Positions 27,167 to 36,127 of a DNA stretch of 64,000 bases are shown one piece after another. The notes beneath the pieces were generated by a model. It was given only the letters and a program-made list of their open reading frames with translations. It was not told where the DNA came from and did no database searches. Positions within the stretch are counted from its first letter, which is position 1, and each line of letters starts with the position of its first letter. Source of the DNA: Bacteroidales bacterium (GTDB lineage: Bacteria; Bacteroidota; Bacteroidia; Bacteroidales; FEN-979); contig JALNWG010000001.1 in the NCBI GenBank assembly GCA_023231005.1, positions 62,001 to 126,000 of the forward strand. The letters run 5' to 3'. The position numbers and the translations under genes are program-made.

Positions 27167-28204
27167 ATGATCGATCCGGTGGATATCGAAGAACCCAATG
27201 AACTTTATGAACATTTCAGGTTCGTAGTCGATGCCCATCAGGCTTTGTTGCGAATTGATAAATATGTGATGGCAAAGATCGAAAATGCTTCACGTAACAG
27301 AATTCAGAATGCTGCCCATGCCGGCAATATTTTGGTGAACGACAAGGTAGTCAAACCCAATTACAAAGTTAAGCCTTACGATGTGATTTCGATTGTAATG
27401 GCTTATCCTCCAAGGGATACCGAAATTTATCCGGAGAATATTCCAATCTCTGTGGTTTATGAAGACAACGACTTGATGGTGGTAAATAAATCACCGGGTA
27501 TGGTTGTTCACCCAGGACATGGAAATTATACGGGAACACTTCAGAATGCTTTACTTTATTATTTGCAGCAACAACGACCCGACGATCCGGAAGCCAAACC
27601 ATATCTGGTTCATCGGATTGATAAAGATACCAGCGGGATTTTATTGGTGGCAAAAACCGAGCTGGCACAAACCAGGTTGGCCAAACAATTCTTTGATCAT
27701 TCCATCCAACGGACATATATTGCACTGGTTTGGGGAAATTTAGAAAAAGACGAAGGAACCATTACTGGAAATATTGGCCGCGATATCCGGAACCGGCTGG
27801 TTCAAGCCGTTTATTCCGATGAGGAGAAAGGCCGGCATGCAGTAACCCATTATACGGTTTTAGAGCGATTCGGCTATGTTACCCTTGTGGAATGTAGGTT
27901 GGAAACCGGACGTACCCATCAGATCCGCGTCCACTTCAAACATATCGGCCATCCTCTTTTTAATGATGAAGCATACGGAGGATCGGAAATCCTGAAAGGG
28001 ACAACCTTTTCCAAATACAAACAATTTGTTGAAAATTGCTTTAAAATGTTACCAAGGCAGGCCCTTCATGCAAAAACGCTGGGCTTTATCCATCCAGCAA
28101 CGAAAAAACACCTCACCTTCGATTCAGCATATCCGGAAGATATGGCTTCCGTAATCGAAAAATGGCGTAATTACAGTAAAAATAAAACGCTGGAGGAAAA
28201 TTAG
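27167..28204 (+). CDS. rluD: RluA-family 23S rRNA pseudouridine synthase
   Basis: 345 residues from the ATG at 27167; an upstream in-frame ATG at 27053 lies inside the preceding gene and would add 38 residues of shadow sequence. An N-terminal S4 RNA-binding domain (LRIDKYVMAKIENASRNRIQ ... ILVNDKVVKPNYKVKPYD) is followed by the catalytic domain with HRIDKDTSGILLVAKT, where the first Asp after R-I is the family nucleophile, and VECRLETGRTHQIRVHF. The S4 plus catalytic layout is that of RluD/RluC; which uridines are modified cannot be read from the sequence. Confidence 0.92.
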   Translation: MIDPVDIEEPNELYEHFRFVVDAHQALLRIDKYVMAKIENASRNRIQNAAHAGNILVNDKVVKPNYKVKPYDVISIVMAYPPRDTEIYPENIPISVVYEDNDLMVVNKSPGMVVHPGHGNYTGTLQNALLYYLQQQRPDDPEAKPYLVHRIDKDTSGILLVAKTELAQTRLAKQFFDHSIQRTYIALVWGNLEKDEGTITGNIGRDIRNRLVQAVYSDEEKGRHAVTHYTVLERFGYVTLVECRLETGRTHQIRVHFKHIGHPLFNDEAYGGSEILKGTTFSKYKQFVENCFKMLPRQALHAKTLGFIHPATKKHLTFDSAYPEDMASVIEKWRNYSKNKTLEEN

Positions 28205-28216
28205 CAGCCGGTATTC

Positions 28217-28948
28217 ATGAAAAGCATCATCAGATATATTGCATCTATTTGGTTCTGGTTTGAATTTTTCACCATTTCTGCTATCCTTTTTCCTATTTCA
28301 TTGATCATTTTTTTAGTAACTGCCCCTTTCGATAAACGATTGTTCATTCTGCACAAATACACTTGTATCTGGTCAAATATTGTACTTACCATCAACCCCT
28401 TATGGCGTATTCGCGTGATTGGTCGAAATAAGATCGATCCAAAAAAGGTTTATGTCATGGTCTCTAATCACCAGTCGGGCGCTGATATTATCGTCCTGTT
28501 TTTACTTTGGCATCACTTTAAATGGGTTGCAAAAAAATCACTTTTTGCGTTTCCATTCATTGGCTGGAACATGTGGCTGAACCATTATATCTCAGTCGAA
28601 CGGGGTAAGGGAAGCAGTATGCGAAAAATGATGTCGGATGCCGGGAGAACTTTAAAAGCAGGGAATTCCATAATGATCTTCCCCGAAGGAACCCGTTCTA
28701 AAAATGGGGAGATACAACCCTTTAAATCTGGGGCATTTCACCTGGCGCTTGACAACAAAGTCCCCATTCTGCCTATTGTGATCAGCGGAACTTCAAAAGC
28801 AATCCGGAAAGGCGGATTCCTGATCAATAAAAATCATGATATCCATGCAAGCGTACTGGATCCCATCCCTTATGAATCTTTCAGAAATATGGACCCAAAA
28901 GAGATCACAATATTAGTGGAGAGGCTAATAAAAGAAGGAATGAAATAG
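28217..28948 (+). CDS. plsC: 1-acyl-sn-glycerol-3-phosphate acyltransferase
   Basis: Adds the second acyl chain in phosphatidic acid synthesis at the inner membrane. 243 residues. An N-terminal hydrophobic helix (WFWFEFFTISAILFPISLIIFL) is followed by the acyltransferase motifs: VSNHQSGADIIVL (H-x4-D), FPFIGWNMWLNHYISVER, IMIFPEGTRSKNGEI (FPEGTRS) and VPILPIVISG. It is 12 bp after the pseudouridine synthase and converges with mqnE. Confidence 0.93.
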   Translation: MKSIIRYIASIWFWFEFFTISAILFPISLIIFLVTAPFDKRLFILHKYTCIWSNIVLTINPLWRIRVIGRNKIDPKKVYVMVSNHQSGADIIVLFLLWHHFKWVAKKSLFAFPFIGWNMWLNHYISVERGKGSSMRKMMSDAGRTLKAGNSIMIFPEGTRSKNGEIQPFKSGAFHLALDNKVPILPIVISGTSKAIRKGGFLINKNHDIHASVLDPIPYESFRNMDPKEITILVERLIKEGMK

Positions 28949-28971
28949 CGAGAGGAATTTGGAAGGAAAAA

Positions 28972-30066
28972 TTAGGAGTCCGTTGTGGATATGGCATTGT
29001 AGCTTGAATCACGTTCAACGGGGATGCGTTTGGCTTCGAGGATAAGCGAGGTCATCTCTGAAACGGTCATAACCGGGTTCTGGTCTTCAGCACCAGCCAG
29101 CGAATAGATACGCGTAGAATCGTTGATGGTGCCATCCATATCATCCACCCCAAAGCTCAGGGAAACTTTAGATAGCGCTCTTCCAACAGCAGGCCAGTAA
29201 GCCTTGATATGGGAAAAATTATCAAGATAAATCCGGGCAATAGCATACATTTTCATGTCCTCAACAACCGATACTTCCGGAATATCCGACATATTATTGT
29301 TCGTATTCCTGAATTTCAAAGGAATAAACGCATTAAAACCACCCGTTCTGTCTTGCAACTGGCGTAATCTTTCCAGGTGATCGATCCGATGAGCATAATT
29401 TTCAATATGACCATACAACATGGTAGCGTTTGAGAAAATTCCCATCTGATGAGCAGTTTCATGAATTTTAAGCCAGGTGTCTGCACTGGATTTCATCCCG
29501 CAGATGTTTGTTCTCAGGGTCTCATCAAAAATTTCAGCGCCGCCTCCCGGTATTGAATCCAAACCACAGGTCTTCAAATAAGCCAAGCCTTCATTGATGG
29601 TCATCCCCGATTTTTTAATCATATAGTCGAGTTCCACCGCAGAATAAGCTTTCACATGTAATTCGGGACGGATCTCTTTGATTTTTTGCAGCAATGAACC
29701 ATAGTAATAAATGTCACGTTCGGGATGAACTGCCCCTGTAATATGCAACTCCCTGATGTTTTTTGGACTTTGTTTTACCTTATCAAGTATTGCCGGGATG
29801 GTAAGTTCCCAACGTGTTGGGCTGAAATGATGGGAGAAAGAACAAAAAATGCAATGGTTTACACAAATATTTGTTGGTTCAATATGAAAATTGCGGATAA
29901 AATATGCGTTGTCTCCGTTTTTCCTGGATCGGACTAAATCGGCCAACATTCCAAGCCAGCCCAATTCCCCCTTTTCAAATAAAAATATTCCCTCTTCCGG
30001 AGAAATCCTTTTCCCTGACATTACTTTCCCGGCAATTGAATTCAAGGGATCGTAACACGCTGTCAT
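28972..30066 (-). CDS. mqnE: Aminofutalosine synthase (radical SAM, menaquinone pathway)
   Basis: Joins the enolpyruvyl-oxy benzoate precursor to SAM-derived adenosine in the futalosine route to menaquinone. 364 residues. The radical-SAM cluster motif is NICVNHCIFCSFSHH (Cys68, Cys72, Cys75). GLDSIPGGGAEIFDE, SNATMLYGHIEN and FNAFIPLKFRNTNN fit MqnE better than its paralogue MqnC. MqnB and MqnD are encoded 3-5 kb away on the other strand; mqnA and mqnC are not in the window. It is 6 bp upstream of the secreted protease's stop, on the same strand. Confidence 0.9.
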   Translation of the reverse strand: MTACYDPLNSIAGKVMSGKRISPEEGIFLFEKGELGWLGMLADLVRSRKNGDNAYFIRNFHIEPTNICVNHCIFCSFSHHFSPTRWELTIPAILDKVKQSPKNIRELHITGAVHPERDIYYYGSLLQKIKEIRPELHVKAYSAVELDYMIKKSGMTINEGLAYLKTCGLDSIPGGGAEIFDETLRTNICGMKSSADTWLKIHETAHQMGIFSNATMLYGHIENYAHRIDHLERLRQLQDRTGGFNAFIPLKFRNTNNNMSDIPEVSVVEDMKMYAIARIYLDNFSHIKAYWPAVGRALSKVSLSFGVDDMDGTINDSTRIYSLAGAEDQNPVMTVSEMTSLILEAKRIPVERDSSYNAISTTDS

Positions 30067-30072
30067 GCCCGG

Positions 30073-31728
30073 TTATTGTTTGATAATTTTTTTGACAGAA
30101 AGGGTTTTTCCATCTGTTACTCTAAGCAAATATATTCCCGGGGTCCATCCCGAAGTATTGATCTTTTGTTTTATTCCGTCCAATCCAATCTGTTGGAAAA
30201 GAATGACTCCGAGGATATTTGTCACCGTTAAGGACCAGTGTTTCCCCAGTCTAATTCCGGATCCCGCAACCTCCAGATGGTCTGTTACCGGATTGGGGAA
30301 CACTAAAATTTCAGGTTCAGTATTGAGTTCATTCACCCCGACTGCCCACCCATTCAAGGTCATGACATCGGAATTACCGGGATCAAGCCAGTATTTCAAC
30401 ACACTGGCAGAATCCGATCCATTTTGATCCCAGTGATAGGAAAACATTCCGAAATAGTCGGGAAGATTAAGATCCGATGAATCGCATGAAGACTCACCCC
30501 CGGTGAGGGTTCCCACTACCCGTCCCAGCGGATCTAAGAGGGGTGATCCGGAAGAGCCACCTTCGGTGGTACCATGTCCGTGAGTAGTTGCAACCCAGGT
30601 TGTCCTCCAATGTGAGATGACTCCATTGCCATTCCAACTGGAAGGCTGAAGAGGAGAAGTATAGGTAGAAATTTTTTTTATATCACCCTGGGGATGATGC
30701 AAACAAACGCCGGAAGGGCTGGGGGTGGTTTCCCTGCTCCATCCATTGTAATAAACCTGAAAAGTGTCGGGGATGGTATTGTTTAAAAGGACAAGGTAAA
30801 AATCGGATCCGGTGTCGCCACCGTTTCCTCCATGAGATACAAAAGTTGCCCCTGTCAGGGTCTGGGGCCGAGGTTCCAGCAAAGGATTCACGCATTTTGA
30901 CGACTGATAATTAAAATAGAATAACCATTGGCTCAGATCGGTAGCCGAAGAATAACGCCCACAATGATCGGCGGTAAGAAAATAGGGTGTTCCATCGTTC
31001 CGGGTGTTGTTGATCAGCGAACCTGTACACCAAAAGGATCCCGCTCCCCGTTTGACCTGAACCCTGGCTACTCCTTTCTTTTGTAGTTCCCAGGAATCGC
31101 CTTCACTGCATTTTACGTTGACTTCACACTTTCCTGCCGATCCAAAACCCGTTCTTGTTCCAGGCTCAACGGGAACACCACGATACACGTATGAAACTTC
31201 CGACAGATGCAGATCTGGAAGAATATCGTTCCCTATTATATCATACTCTAAGGTAACCTTGTCTCCCGCAACAAGCGCTGTTGCAAAAGTATGTTGTCGG
31301 TTGTTGTTGATACCAGAAAAAGCGCCCAATAATTGCGTCCTGTCATAGGAATAAACAAAAAGCCTCCCTTGCTCCGGGAATTGAAAACGGTCGAAGTAGA
31401 GAGTCAGAGCCAAAGCACCCGGTGCGTATATGGTCAGTCGCCAAATATGGGTTCCGTCATCTGCGAGGGTCCAGTTACCGGAACTGTGAATATCAGCATC
31501 GGTGGGCAGGTTTACTGCAAAACGGTAAGGAAGTGGAGCAGCAGCATCTTCATGATGAAGGATGGCAGTATCAGGTGGATCCAACCGGATGATATTCCGG
31601 GTTTCCGGCGATAAAGCCTGAATAAAACTCCGTGGCATTCCTCCCATGTTTAACTGTCCCATCGTGATTGCGGGAAGCATCAAAAACGCGAGAATCACGC
31701 TACAGGTAAGGAAGACCTTGGTTGTCAT
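30073..31728 (-). CDS. Secreted S1-type (lysyl endopeptidase-like) protease with T9SS sorting domain
   Basis: 551 residues from the ATG at 31728, which starts a signal peptide (TKVFLTCSVILAFLMLPAITMG); longer starts overlap the transporter gene. The trypsin-like domain resembles Achromobacter-type lysyl endopeptidase: His255 in YFLTADHCG, Asp309 in GGDTGSDFYLVLL, Ser393 in EGGSSGSPLLD, so the triad looks complete. Cysteines at 201, 207, 234, 256, 279 and 342 could form disulfides. The CTD begins near ILVFPNPVTDHLEV and ends KTLSVKKIIKQ. It is predicted to be an extracellular or surface protease. It starts 7 bp after the MFS gene, an unusual operon partner. Confidence 0.88.
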   Translation of the reverse strand: MTTKVFLTCSVILAFLMLPAITMGQLNMGGMPRSFIQALSPETRNIIRLDPPDTAILHHEDAAAPLPYRFAVNLPTDADIHSSGNWTLADDGTHIWRLTIYAPGALALTLYFDRFQFPEQGRLFVYSYDRTQLLGAFSGINNNRQHTFATALVAGDKVTLEYDIIGNDILPDLHLSEVSYVYRGVPVEPGTRTGFGSAGKCEVNVKCSEGDSWELQKKGVARVQVKRGAGSFWCTGSLINNTRNDGTPYFLTADHCGRYSSATDLSQWLFYFNYQSSKCVNPLLEPRPQTLTGATFVSHGGNGGDTGSDFYLVLLNNTIPDTFQVYYNGWSRETTPSPSGVCLHHPQGDIKKISTYTSPLQPSSWNGNGVISHWRTTWVATTHGHGTTEGGSSGSPLLDPLGRVVGTLTGGESSCDSSDLNLPDYFGMFSYHWDQNGSDSASVLKYWLDPGNSDVMTLNGWAVGVNELNTEPEILVFPNPVTDHLEVAGSGIRLGKHWSLTVTNILGVILFQQIGLDGIKQKINTSGWTPGIYLLRVTDGKTLSVKKIIKQ

Positions 31729-31735
31729 TTTTGGA

Positions 31736-33157
31736 TCAGCTTTGCTTATTGGGCAATTCAAGTCCGTAACCTTTTCGTTTATCTTCCTGACGAAGCAGGA
31801 AGGCAAGCACGATGGCTGCAACTCCAAGACAGGAGAAAACAAGCATTGGAACAGTAAAATCATAAGCAGCGGTGACATCTCCATTCTGAATGGCTTCAGT
31901 AACTCCGGGATTGACCATTTCAATCACATTACCAATTAACCAGGGGAAAAACATTAATCCGATATTCTGAATCCAGAACACAAGTGCATACGCTGAACCC
32001 AGATATCGTTCTTCTACGATCTTGGGTACCGATGGCCACATCGAAGCAGGAACCAGTGAAAAGGCAATACCCAGAACAATAATGGCAATAATCGCCAGGG
32101 CAATGCTATTGGGCATAAAAGCAAAAGTAAGATGCGCCAAGGTCAGCAGAATAGCCCCATAAATCATGATGGTAGCGCCTTTACCCTTTCTATCCAGAAA
32201 TGACCCAATGATTGGGGTAAGAATGATGGTACCGATCGGGAGCAATCCGGAAATTTTACCGGCAATATGGGCATCAACTCCCAGTTTGGATTGCATCATG
32301 TGTACAGCATATTTCAAAAATGGAAAAACACCCGAATAAAATAAAACACAAAGCAAGGCAATCAGTAAAAACCCACGGTTGGTGATAATTTTTTTGAGGT
32401 CCCTGACATGGAATTCTTCAGTAGGATCGGCACCAGGTCCGGCATTTCCGGTCTGTTTATCCAATTTCTTATCCATGAAAGTGTACATTAAAAAAGAAAG
32501 GAAGCCGATACAAACCAGGGAAACACCCAGGTAAACCGGATTAAGAATGTTTCCGGAGCGAACACCATTTACAATTTTTTCACCGGCAATATCAGCGGAG
32601 AAGAAGAACGCTACCGAAGCACCCAATCGGGCAGTAGCCAGTTGCATCCCCATTGCCAGGGCCAACTCTTTCCCCTTGAACCATTTAACAACCGTACGGG
32701 AAGTAGTGATACCGGCCATTTCAACGCCAATACCGAAGATCCCATAACCCATGGCAGCAACCTTTGCAGTGGCCGGCATGGAAGTCCAGAAAGAACTGAA
32801 AAATGTATAACCGAATCCGCCGTCAGCAAAGTAAGGGGTCAATCCGTACAATTTAATTACCCCTCCAACAAGCATCACTCCAGTAGCTGTTAAACCAGTG
32901 AAACGGATACCCATCTTGTCCAGAATAATCCCGGAAATAATTAAAAATCCAAGTACATTCAACATATACTCCGATCCGGAGAAAAAACCATAGTTACTAG
33001 GAGTCCAGGAGTATGGTTTAAGTTCCATCAACGATTCAAGTGGAGCAATCATATCAACAAAATAGTAGGCCGATAACATGGTAAAGGAAATCAGACCCAG
33101 GGCAGTCCAGCGAGCTGCTTTAGAATCGCTTAAATACCGTTGAATTTTTTCTGTCAT
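31736..33157 (-). CDS. MFS transporter
   Basis: 473 residues with about twelve hydrophobic segments, two halves split by a charged cytoplasmic loop near residues 225-250 (FMDKKLDKQTGNAGPGADPTEEF). MFS-like motif A positions are GIILDKMGIRFTGL after TM2 and GSFLDRKGKGATIM in the second half. The overall shape resembles the oxalate/formate-antiporter-like or general MFS-1 group; the substrate cannot be told. It is followed in the same direction by the secreted protease (7 bp) and mqnE. Confidence 0.85.
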   Translation of the reverse strand: MTEKIQRYLSDSKAARWTALGLISFTMLSAYYFVDMIAPLESLMELKPYSWTPSNYGFFSGSEYMLNVLGFLIISGIILDKMGIRFTGLTATGVMLVGGVIKLYGLTPYFADGGFGYTFFSSFWTSMPATAKVAAMGYGIFGIGVEMAGITTSRTVVKWFKGKELALAMGMQLATARLGASVAFFFSADIAGEKIVNGVRSGNILNPVYLGVSLVCIGFLSFLMYTFMDKKLDKQTGNAGPGADPTEEFHVRDLKKIITNRGFLLIALLCVLFYSGVFPFLKYAVHMMQSKLGVDAHIAGKISGLLPIGTIILTPIIGSFLDRKGKGATIMIYGAILLTLAHLTFAFMPNSIALAIIAIIVLGIAFSLVPASMWPSVPKIVEERYLGSAYALVFWIQNIGLMFFPWLIGNVIEMVNPGVTEAIQNGDVTAAYDFTVPMLVFSCLGVAAIVLAFLLRQEDKRKGYGLELPNKQS

Positions 33158-33197
33158 TTTGGAAATTGTTTTAAGATTGGGGAATGAAAACGGGTTA

Positions 33198-33205
33198 CAA
33201 AGCTA
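33198..33205 (-). promoter_or_regulatory. Candidate -7 box of the MFS-protease-mqnE transcript
   Basis: TAGCTTTG on the minus strand fits TAnnTTTG, 40 bp before the MFS start codon. No clear -33 box. Confidence 0.4.
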
Positions 33206-33226
33206 ATAATATTCCTTAAAATACTA

Positions 33227-33234
33227 TATTTTTG
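33227..33234 (+). promoter_or_regulatory. Candidate -7 box of mqnB-mqnD
   Basis: TATTTTTG fits TAnnTTTG, 17 bp before the mqnB ATG. Divergent from 33198-33205, 21 bp away, so both directions could be co-regulated. Confidence 0.45.
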
Positions 33235-33251
33235 TCCAAAAGAATTATCTC

Positions 33252-33938
33252 ATGAATCTTTTACTGGTAGCTGCCACAACATTTGAAATCAGACCATTAC
33301 TTGACAAATTGACCTTTATCGGTGAAGTGGATCCACAGCTTTCCCGTTATACTTTTAAAAAAATTAATTTGGATGTTCTGATCCCGGGAGTAGGCATGAT
33401 GCTGACTGCTTTCCAAATGGGGAAATCAGTCGCTGTTAGAAAGTATGATCTCGCCATCAACGCCGGAATTGCAGGTACTTTTAATAAAACATTACACCTT
33501 GGATCCTTGGTACAGGTAACAGAAGATTGTATTTCCGAATTAGGTGCCGAAGATGGTGAAAAATTCCTTTCATTCTTTGATTTAGGACTTATGGATCCTG
33601 ATGATACTCCTTATGTATCCGGAGCGCTTATTAACCAATCTCCTCCCACCTTTGCCTGTTGCCGGTTATTACCAAAAGTGAAAGGGATCACAGTAAATAC
33701 GGTTCATGGCGCTGCCGGAAGTGTAGCTCTGATAATTAAAAGGTTTAAAGCAGATGTTGAGAGCATGGAAGGCGCTGCTTTTTTATATGCCTGTCTCGCT
33801 GAAAAGATTCCCTGTTTGCAGCTTCGGGCTATTTCTAACTACGTTGAAGAACGGGATAAATCGCGTTGGAATATAGAATTGGCTTTGAAGAACCTGAATA
33901 AAACATTATTTGAAATCATAAAAGAAATATCATCTTAA
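33252..33938 (+). CDS. mqnB: Futalosine hydrolase
   Basis: Removes the base from futalosine or aminofutalosine in menaquinone synthesis; nucleoside phosphorylase fold. 228 residues. INAGIAGTFNKTLHLGSLVQVTEDCISELGAEDG, PKVKGITVNTVHGAAGS and VESMEGAAFLYACL (the E-S-M-E-G-A substrate motif) are visible. The stop overlaps the mqnD start (TAATG), so the two are translated together. This pairing separates it from MTA/SAH nucleosidase, the main alternative. Confidence 0.92.
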   Translation: MNLLLVAATTFEIRPLLDKLTFIGEVDPQLSRYTFKKINLDVLIPGVGMMLTAFQMGKSVAVRKYDLAINAGIAGTFNKTLHLGSLVQVTEDCISELGAEDGEKFLSFFDLGLMDPDDTPYVSGALINQSPPTFACCRLLPKVKGITVNTVHGAAGSVALIIKRFKADVESMEGAAFLYACLAEKIPCLQLRAISNYVEERDKSRWNIELALKNLNKTLFEIIKEISS

Positions 33939-34744
33939 TGACAAAGATTAACCTTGCTTTCTCTCCTTGTCCCAACGACACTTTTGTATTTGATGCGCTG
34001 GTTCATCAACGGATTGACTTGGAGGGACTTGATTTTCAATACACCATGCTTGATGTTGAGACATTGAATCATCTGGCAATGAATAATAATATCGATATGG
34101 TCAAAGTGAGTTACCATGCCTACCTCTATCTTCAGTCAAGTTATCTGCTACTTGACTCCGGTGGCGCTATGGGTCTGGGGAACGGGCCCTTACTCATCAG
34201 TAAAAAACCGTATACACTGGATGATCTGCACAGGTTAACAGTCGCCATTCCAGGAAAATATACCACAGCCCATCTGTTACTGCAATTAGTCACCCCCTCG
34301 GTAAAAGAAAAACAATTCATGCTTTTTTCCGATATCGAAGATGCGGTACTTCAGGGGAAAGTGGATGCCGGACTGATCATTCATGAAAACCGCTTTACAT
34401 ACAAAAAGAAAGGATTAAAGAAAATCGCTGATCTTGGAGAATACTGGGAAAAACTGACAGCTTCGCCCCTCCCCCTGGGTTGTATTGCAGCAAGAAAAAC
34501 GTTGGGCGACGACTGCATCAATGCATTAAACCGGATTATGTTCAGAAGTGTACAATACGCGATGAAACATCCTGATGATGCCATGCCTTTTGTCCGACAA
34601 AACGCACGGGAAATGGAGGACGAAGTGATGATGCAGCACATCAATCTTTATGTGAATGATTATACATTAAGCAGCGGAAAACAGGGAAAAACTGCCCTTG
34701 CTTTTCTTCTTAAATTGGCCCGTGAACGGGGAATTATCAACTAA
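33938..34744 (+). CDS. mqnD: 1,4-dihydroxy-6-naphthoate synthase
   Basis: Converts cyclic dehypoxanthinyl futalosine to 1,4-dihydroxy-6-naphthoate. 268 residues; periplasmic-binding-protein-like fold but without a signal peptide. The N-terminus INLAFSPCPNDTFVFDALVH is the MqnD signature. Further on come DMVKVSYHAYLYL, LDSGGAMGLGNGPLLISKKP and PLPLGCIAARK. It overlaps mqnB by 1 bp and is followed 20 bp later by a decarboxylase. Confidence 0.94.
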   Translation: MTKINLAFSPCPNDTFVFDALVHQRIDLEGLDFQYTMLDVETLNHLAMNNNIDMVKVSYHAYLYLQSSYLLLDSGGAMGLGNGPLLISKKPYTLDDLHRLTVAIPGKYTTAHLLLQLVTPSVKEKQFMLFSDIEDAVLQGKVDAGLIIHENRFTYKKKGLKKIADLGEYWEKLTASPLPLGCIAARKTLGDDCINALNRIMFRSVQYAMKHPDDAMPFVRQNAREMEDEVMMQHINLYVNDYTLSSGKQGKTALAFLLKLARERGIIN

Positions 34745-34764
34745 TACAGCATAAAAACACCGAT

Positions 34765-36063
34765 ATGTCTGACCTGCACACAAGGATATCTCCACACTGC
34801 ATTGAAAAAGTGCTTAAAACAGCCTTATCCCAAGGATGGTTGCGCGAAGAAGATACCGCCGCCATTTTTTATGATCTGACCTTCCTTAAATACCGTATTT
34901 CACAACTGGTTTCCGCATTTCCTGACACAACTTTGCATGGATTGGCTATAAAAGCGAATCCCCTTCTCCGGATCATGAAGAAAGTTCATTCCATGGCCCC
35001 AAATATTGGGGTAGAAACCGCCTCAATAGGAGAAGTGAATCTGGCGCTAAAAACAGGGCACCCCGCACATCACATCGTATATGACTCACCTGTCAAAACC
35101 CATTTTGAGTTAAAGTATGCCATCGCAGCAGGAGTTCATATTAATATTGATAACCTGACGGAGTTGGCCCGTATTGCCCATCTTGTAGCTGATCAAACTA
35201 CCCAAAGTACTTTCGGAATCCGTATCAATCCTCAGGTCGGGGTAGGTATGATTCTTGAATCAAGCGTGGCAGGAGAATATTCCAAATTCGGGGTTCCGAT
35301 GAAAAGCAGGAGATCCGAGCTGGAATCGGCTTTTTATACATACCCGTGGCTCACTGGAGTACATCTGCATGTTGGTTCCCAGGGTTGCTCTCTTCAGTTA
35401 TTGACCGACGGCATCGGAGTATTATATGATTTCGTAATCGAAGTCAATAAAAAACGAGAGATGAAGGGTTTTCCGCCTGTTTCGGTTTTCGATATCGGAG
35501 GCGGGCTACCGGTTTCCTATCGCCACGATCAGCAAGCGCCATCCATGGAAGAATATGTATCGGCTATCAGAAACCGGGCACCCAACCTCTTAACAAAGTT
35601 CCGTCTGATCACGGAATTCGGTCGCTGGGTTTATACCAATGCCGGATGGACGGTGAGCCGGGTGGAATATGTAAAACACGATCCCGGCATCAACACCGCC
35701 ATGATTCATGTAGGTGCTGATCTGTTCGTACGCGAATGTTTGAATCCCAGAGATTGGAGACATGAATACAGCGCTTTCAACCCCGATGGAAAACTGAAAA
35801 CAGGGATTGATGCTATCCCTTACAATCTGGCCGGCCCATTATGTTTTTCCGGAGATATTTTGGCCAAAAAGGTAAATCTACCTCTGGTTAAGGAAGGTGA
35901 TTATCTTGTGATTCACGACAGCGGAAGTTATACATTCAGCATGTGGTCGCGGTACAACAGCCGGCAAACTCCGCGAATAATCGGGTATTTAAATGATGGA
36001 AAACAGTTTGAGATATTAAAAGAGCGGGAAACGCTGGAGGAACTATATAATTTTTGGAGATGA
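34765..36063 (+). CDS. Group IV PLP-dependent decarboxylase (diaminopimelate-decarboxylase-like)
   Basis: 432 residues, alanine-racemase-type barrel plus beta domain. PLP lysine is Lys63 in LAIKANP. HVGSQ (202-206), FDIGGGLPVSY (phosphate-binding G-G-G, 245-247), TEFGRW (284-288), GPLCFSGD (Cys360 and Asp364) and SGSYTFSMWSRYNSRQTP near the C-terminus are all in place, so it should be active. It resembles LysA, but the segments around the substrate loop differ, and its place directly after mqnD is not usual for lysine synthesis. It might act on diaminopimelate, ornithine/arginine or a carboxy-polyamine. Confidence 0.82.
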   Translation: MSDLHTRISPHCIEKVLKTALSQGWLREEDTAAIFYDLTFLKYRISQLVSAFPDTTLHGLAIKANPLLRIMKKVHSMAPNIGVETASIGEVNLALKTGHPAHHIVYDSPVKTHFELKYAIAAGVHINIDNLTELARIAHLVADQTTQSTFGIRINPQVGVGMILESSVAGEYSKFGVPMKSRRSELESAFYTYPWLTGVHLHVGSQGCSLQLLTDGIGVLYDFVIEVNKKREMKGFPPVSVFDIGGGLPVSYRHDQQAPSMEEYVSAIRNRAPNLLTKFRLITEFGRWVYTNAGWTVSRVEYVKHDPGINTAMIHVGADLFVRECLNPRDWRHEYSAFNPDGKLKTGIDAIPYNLAGPLCFSGDILAKKVNLPLVKEGDYLVIHDSGSYTFSMWSRYNSRQTPRIIGYLNDGKQFEILKERETLEELYNFWR

Positions 36064-36127
36064 AGAAGTTTTTTTGCTATTAAAGAAAGTTTGTATTAAA
36101 GACAATTTATTTTAAAACGACCAGGAT

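Noticed and set aside
31729..31923. Longer start for the S1 protease
   Set aside because: It would overlap the MFS gene by almost 190 bp and hide the clear signal peptide at 31728.
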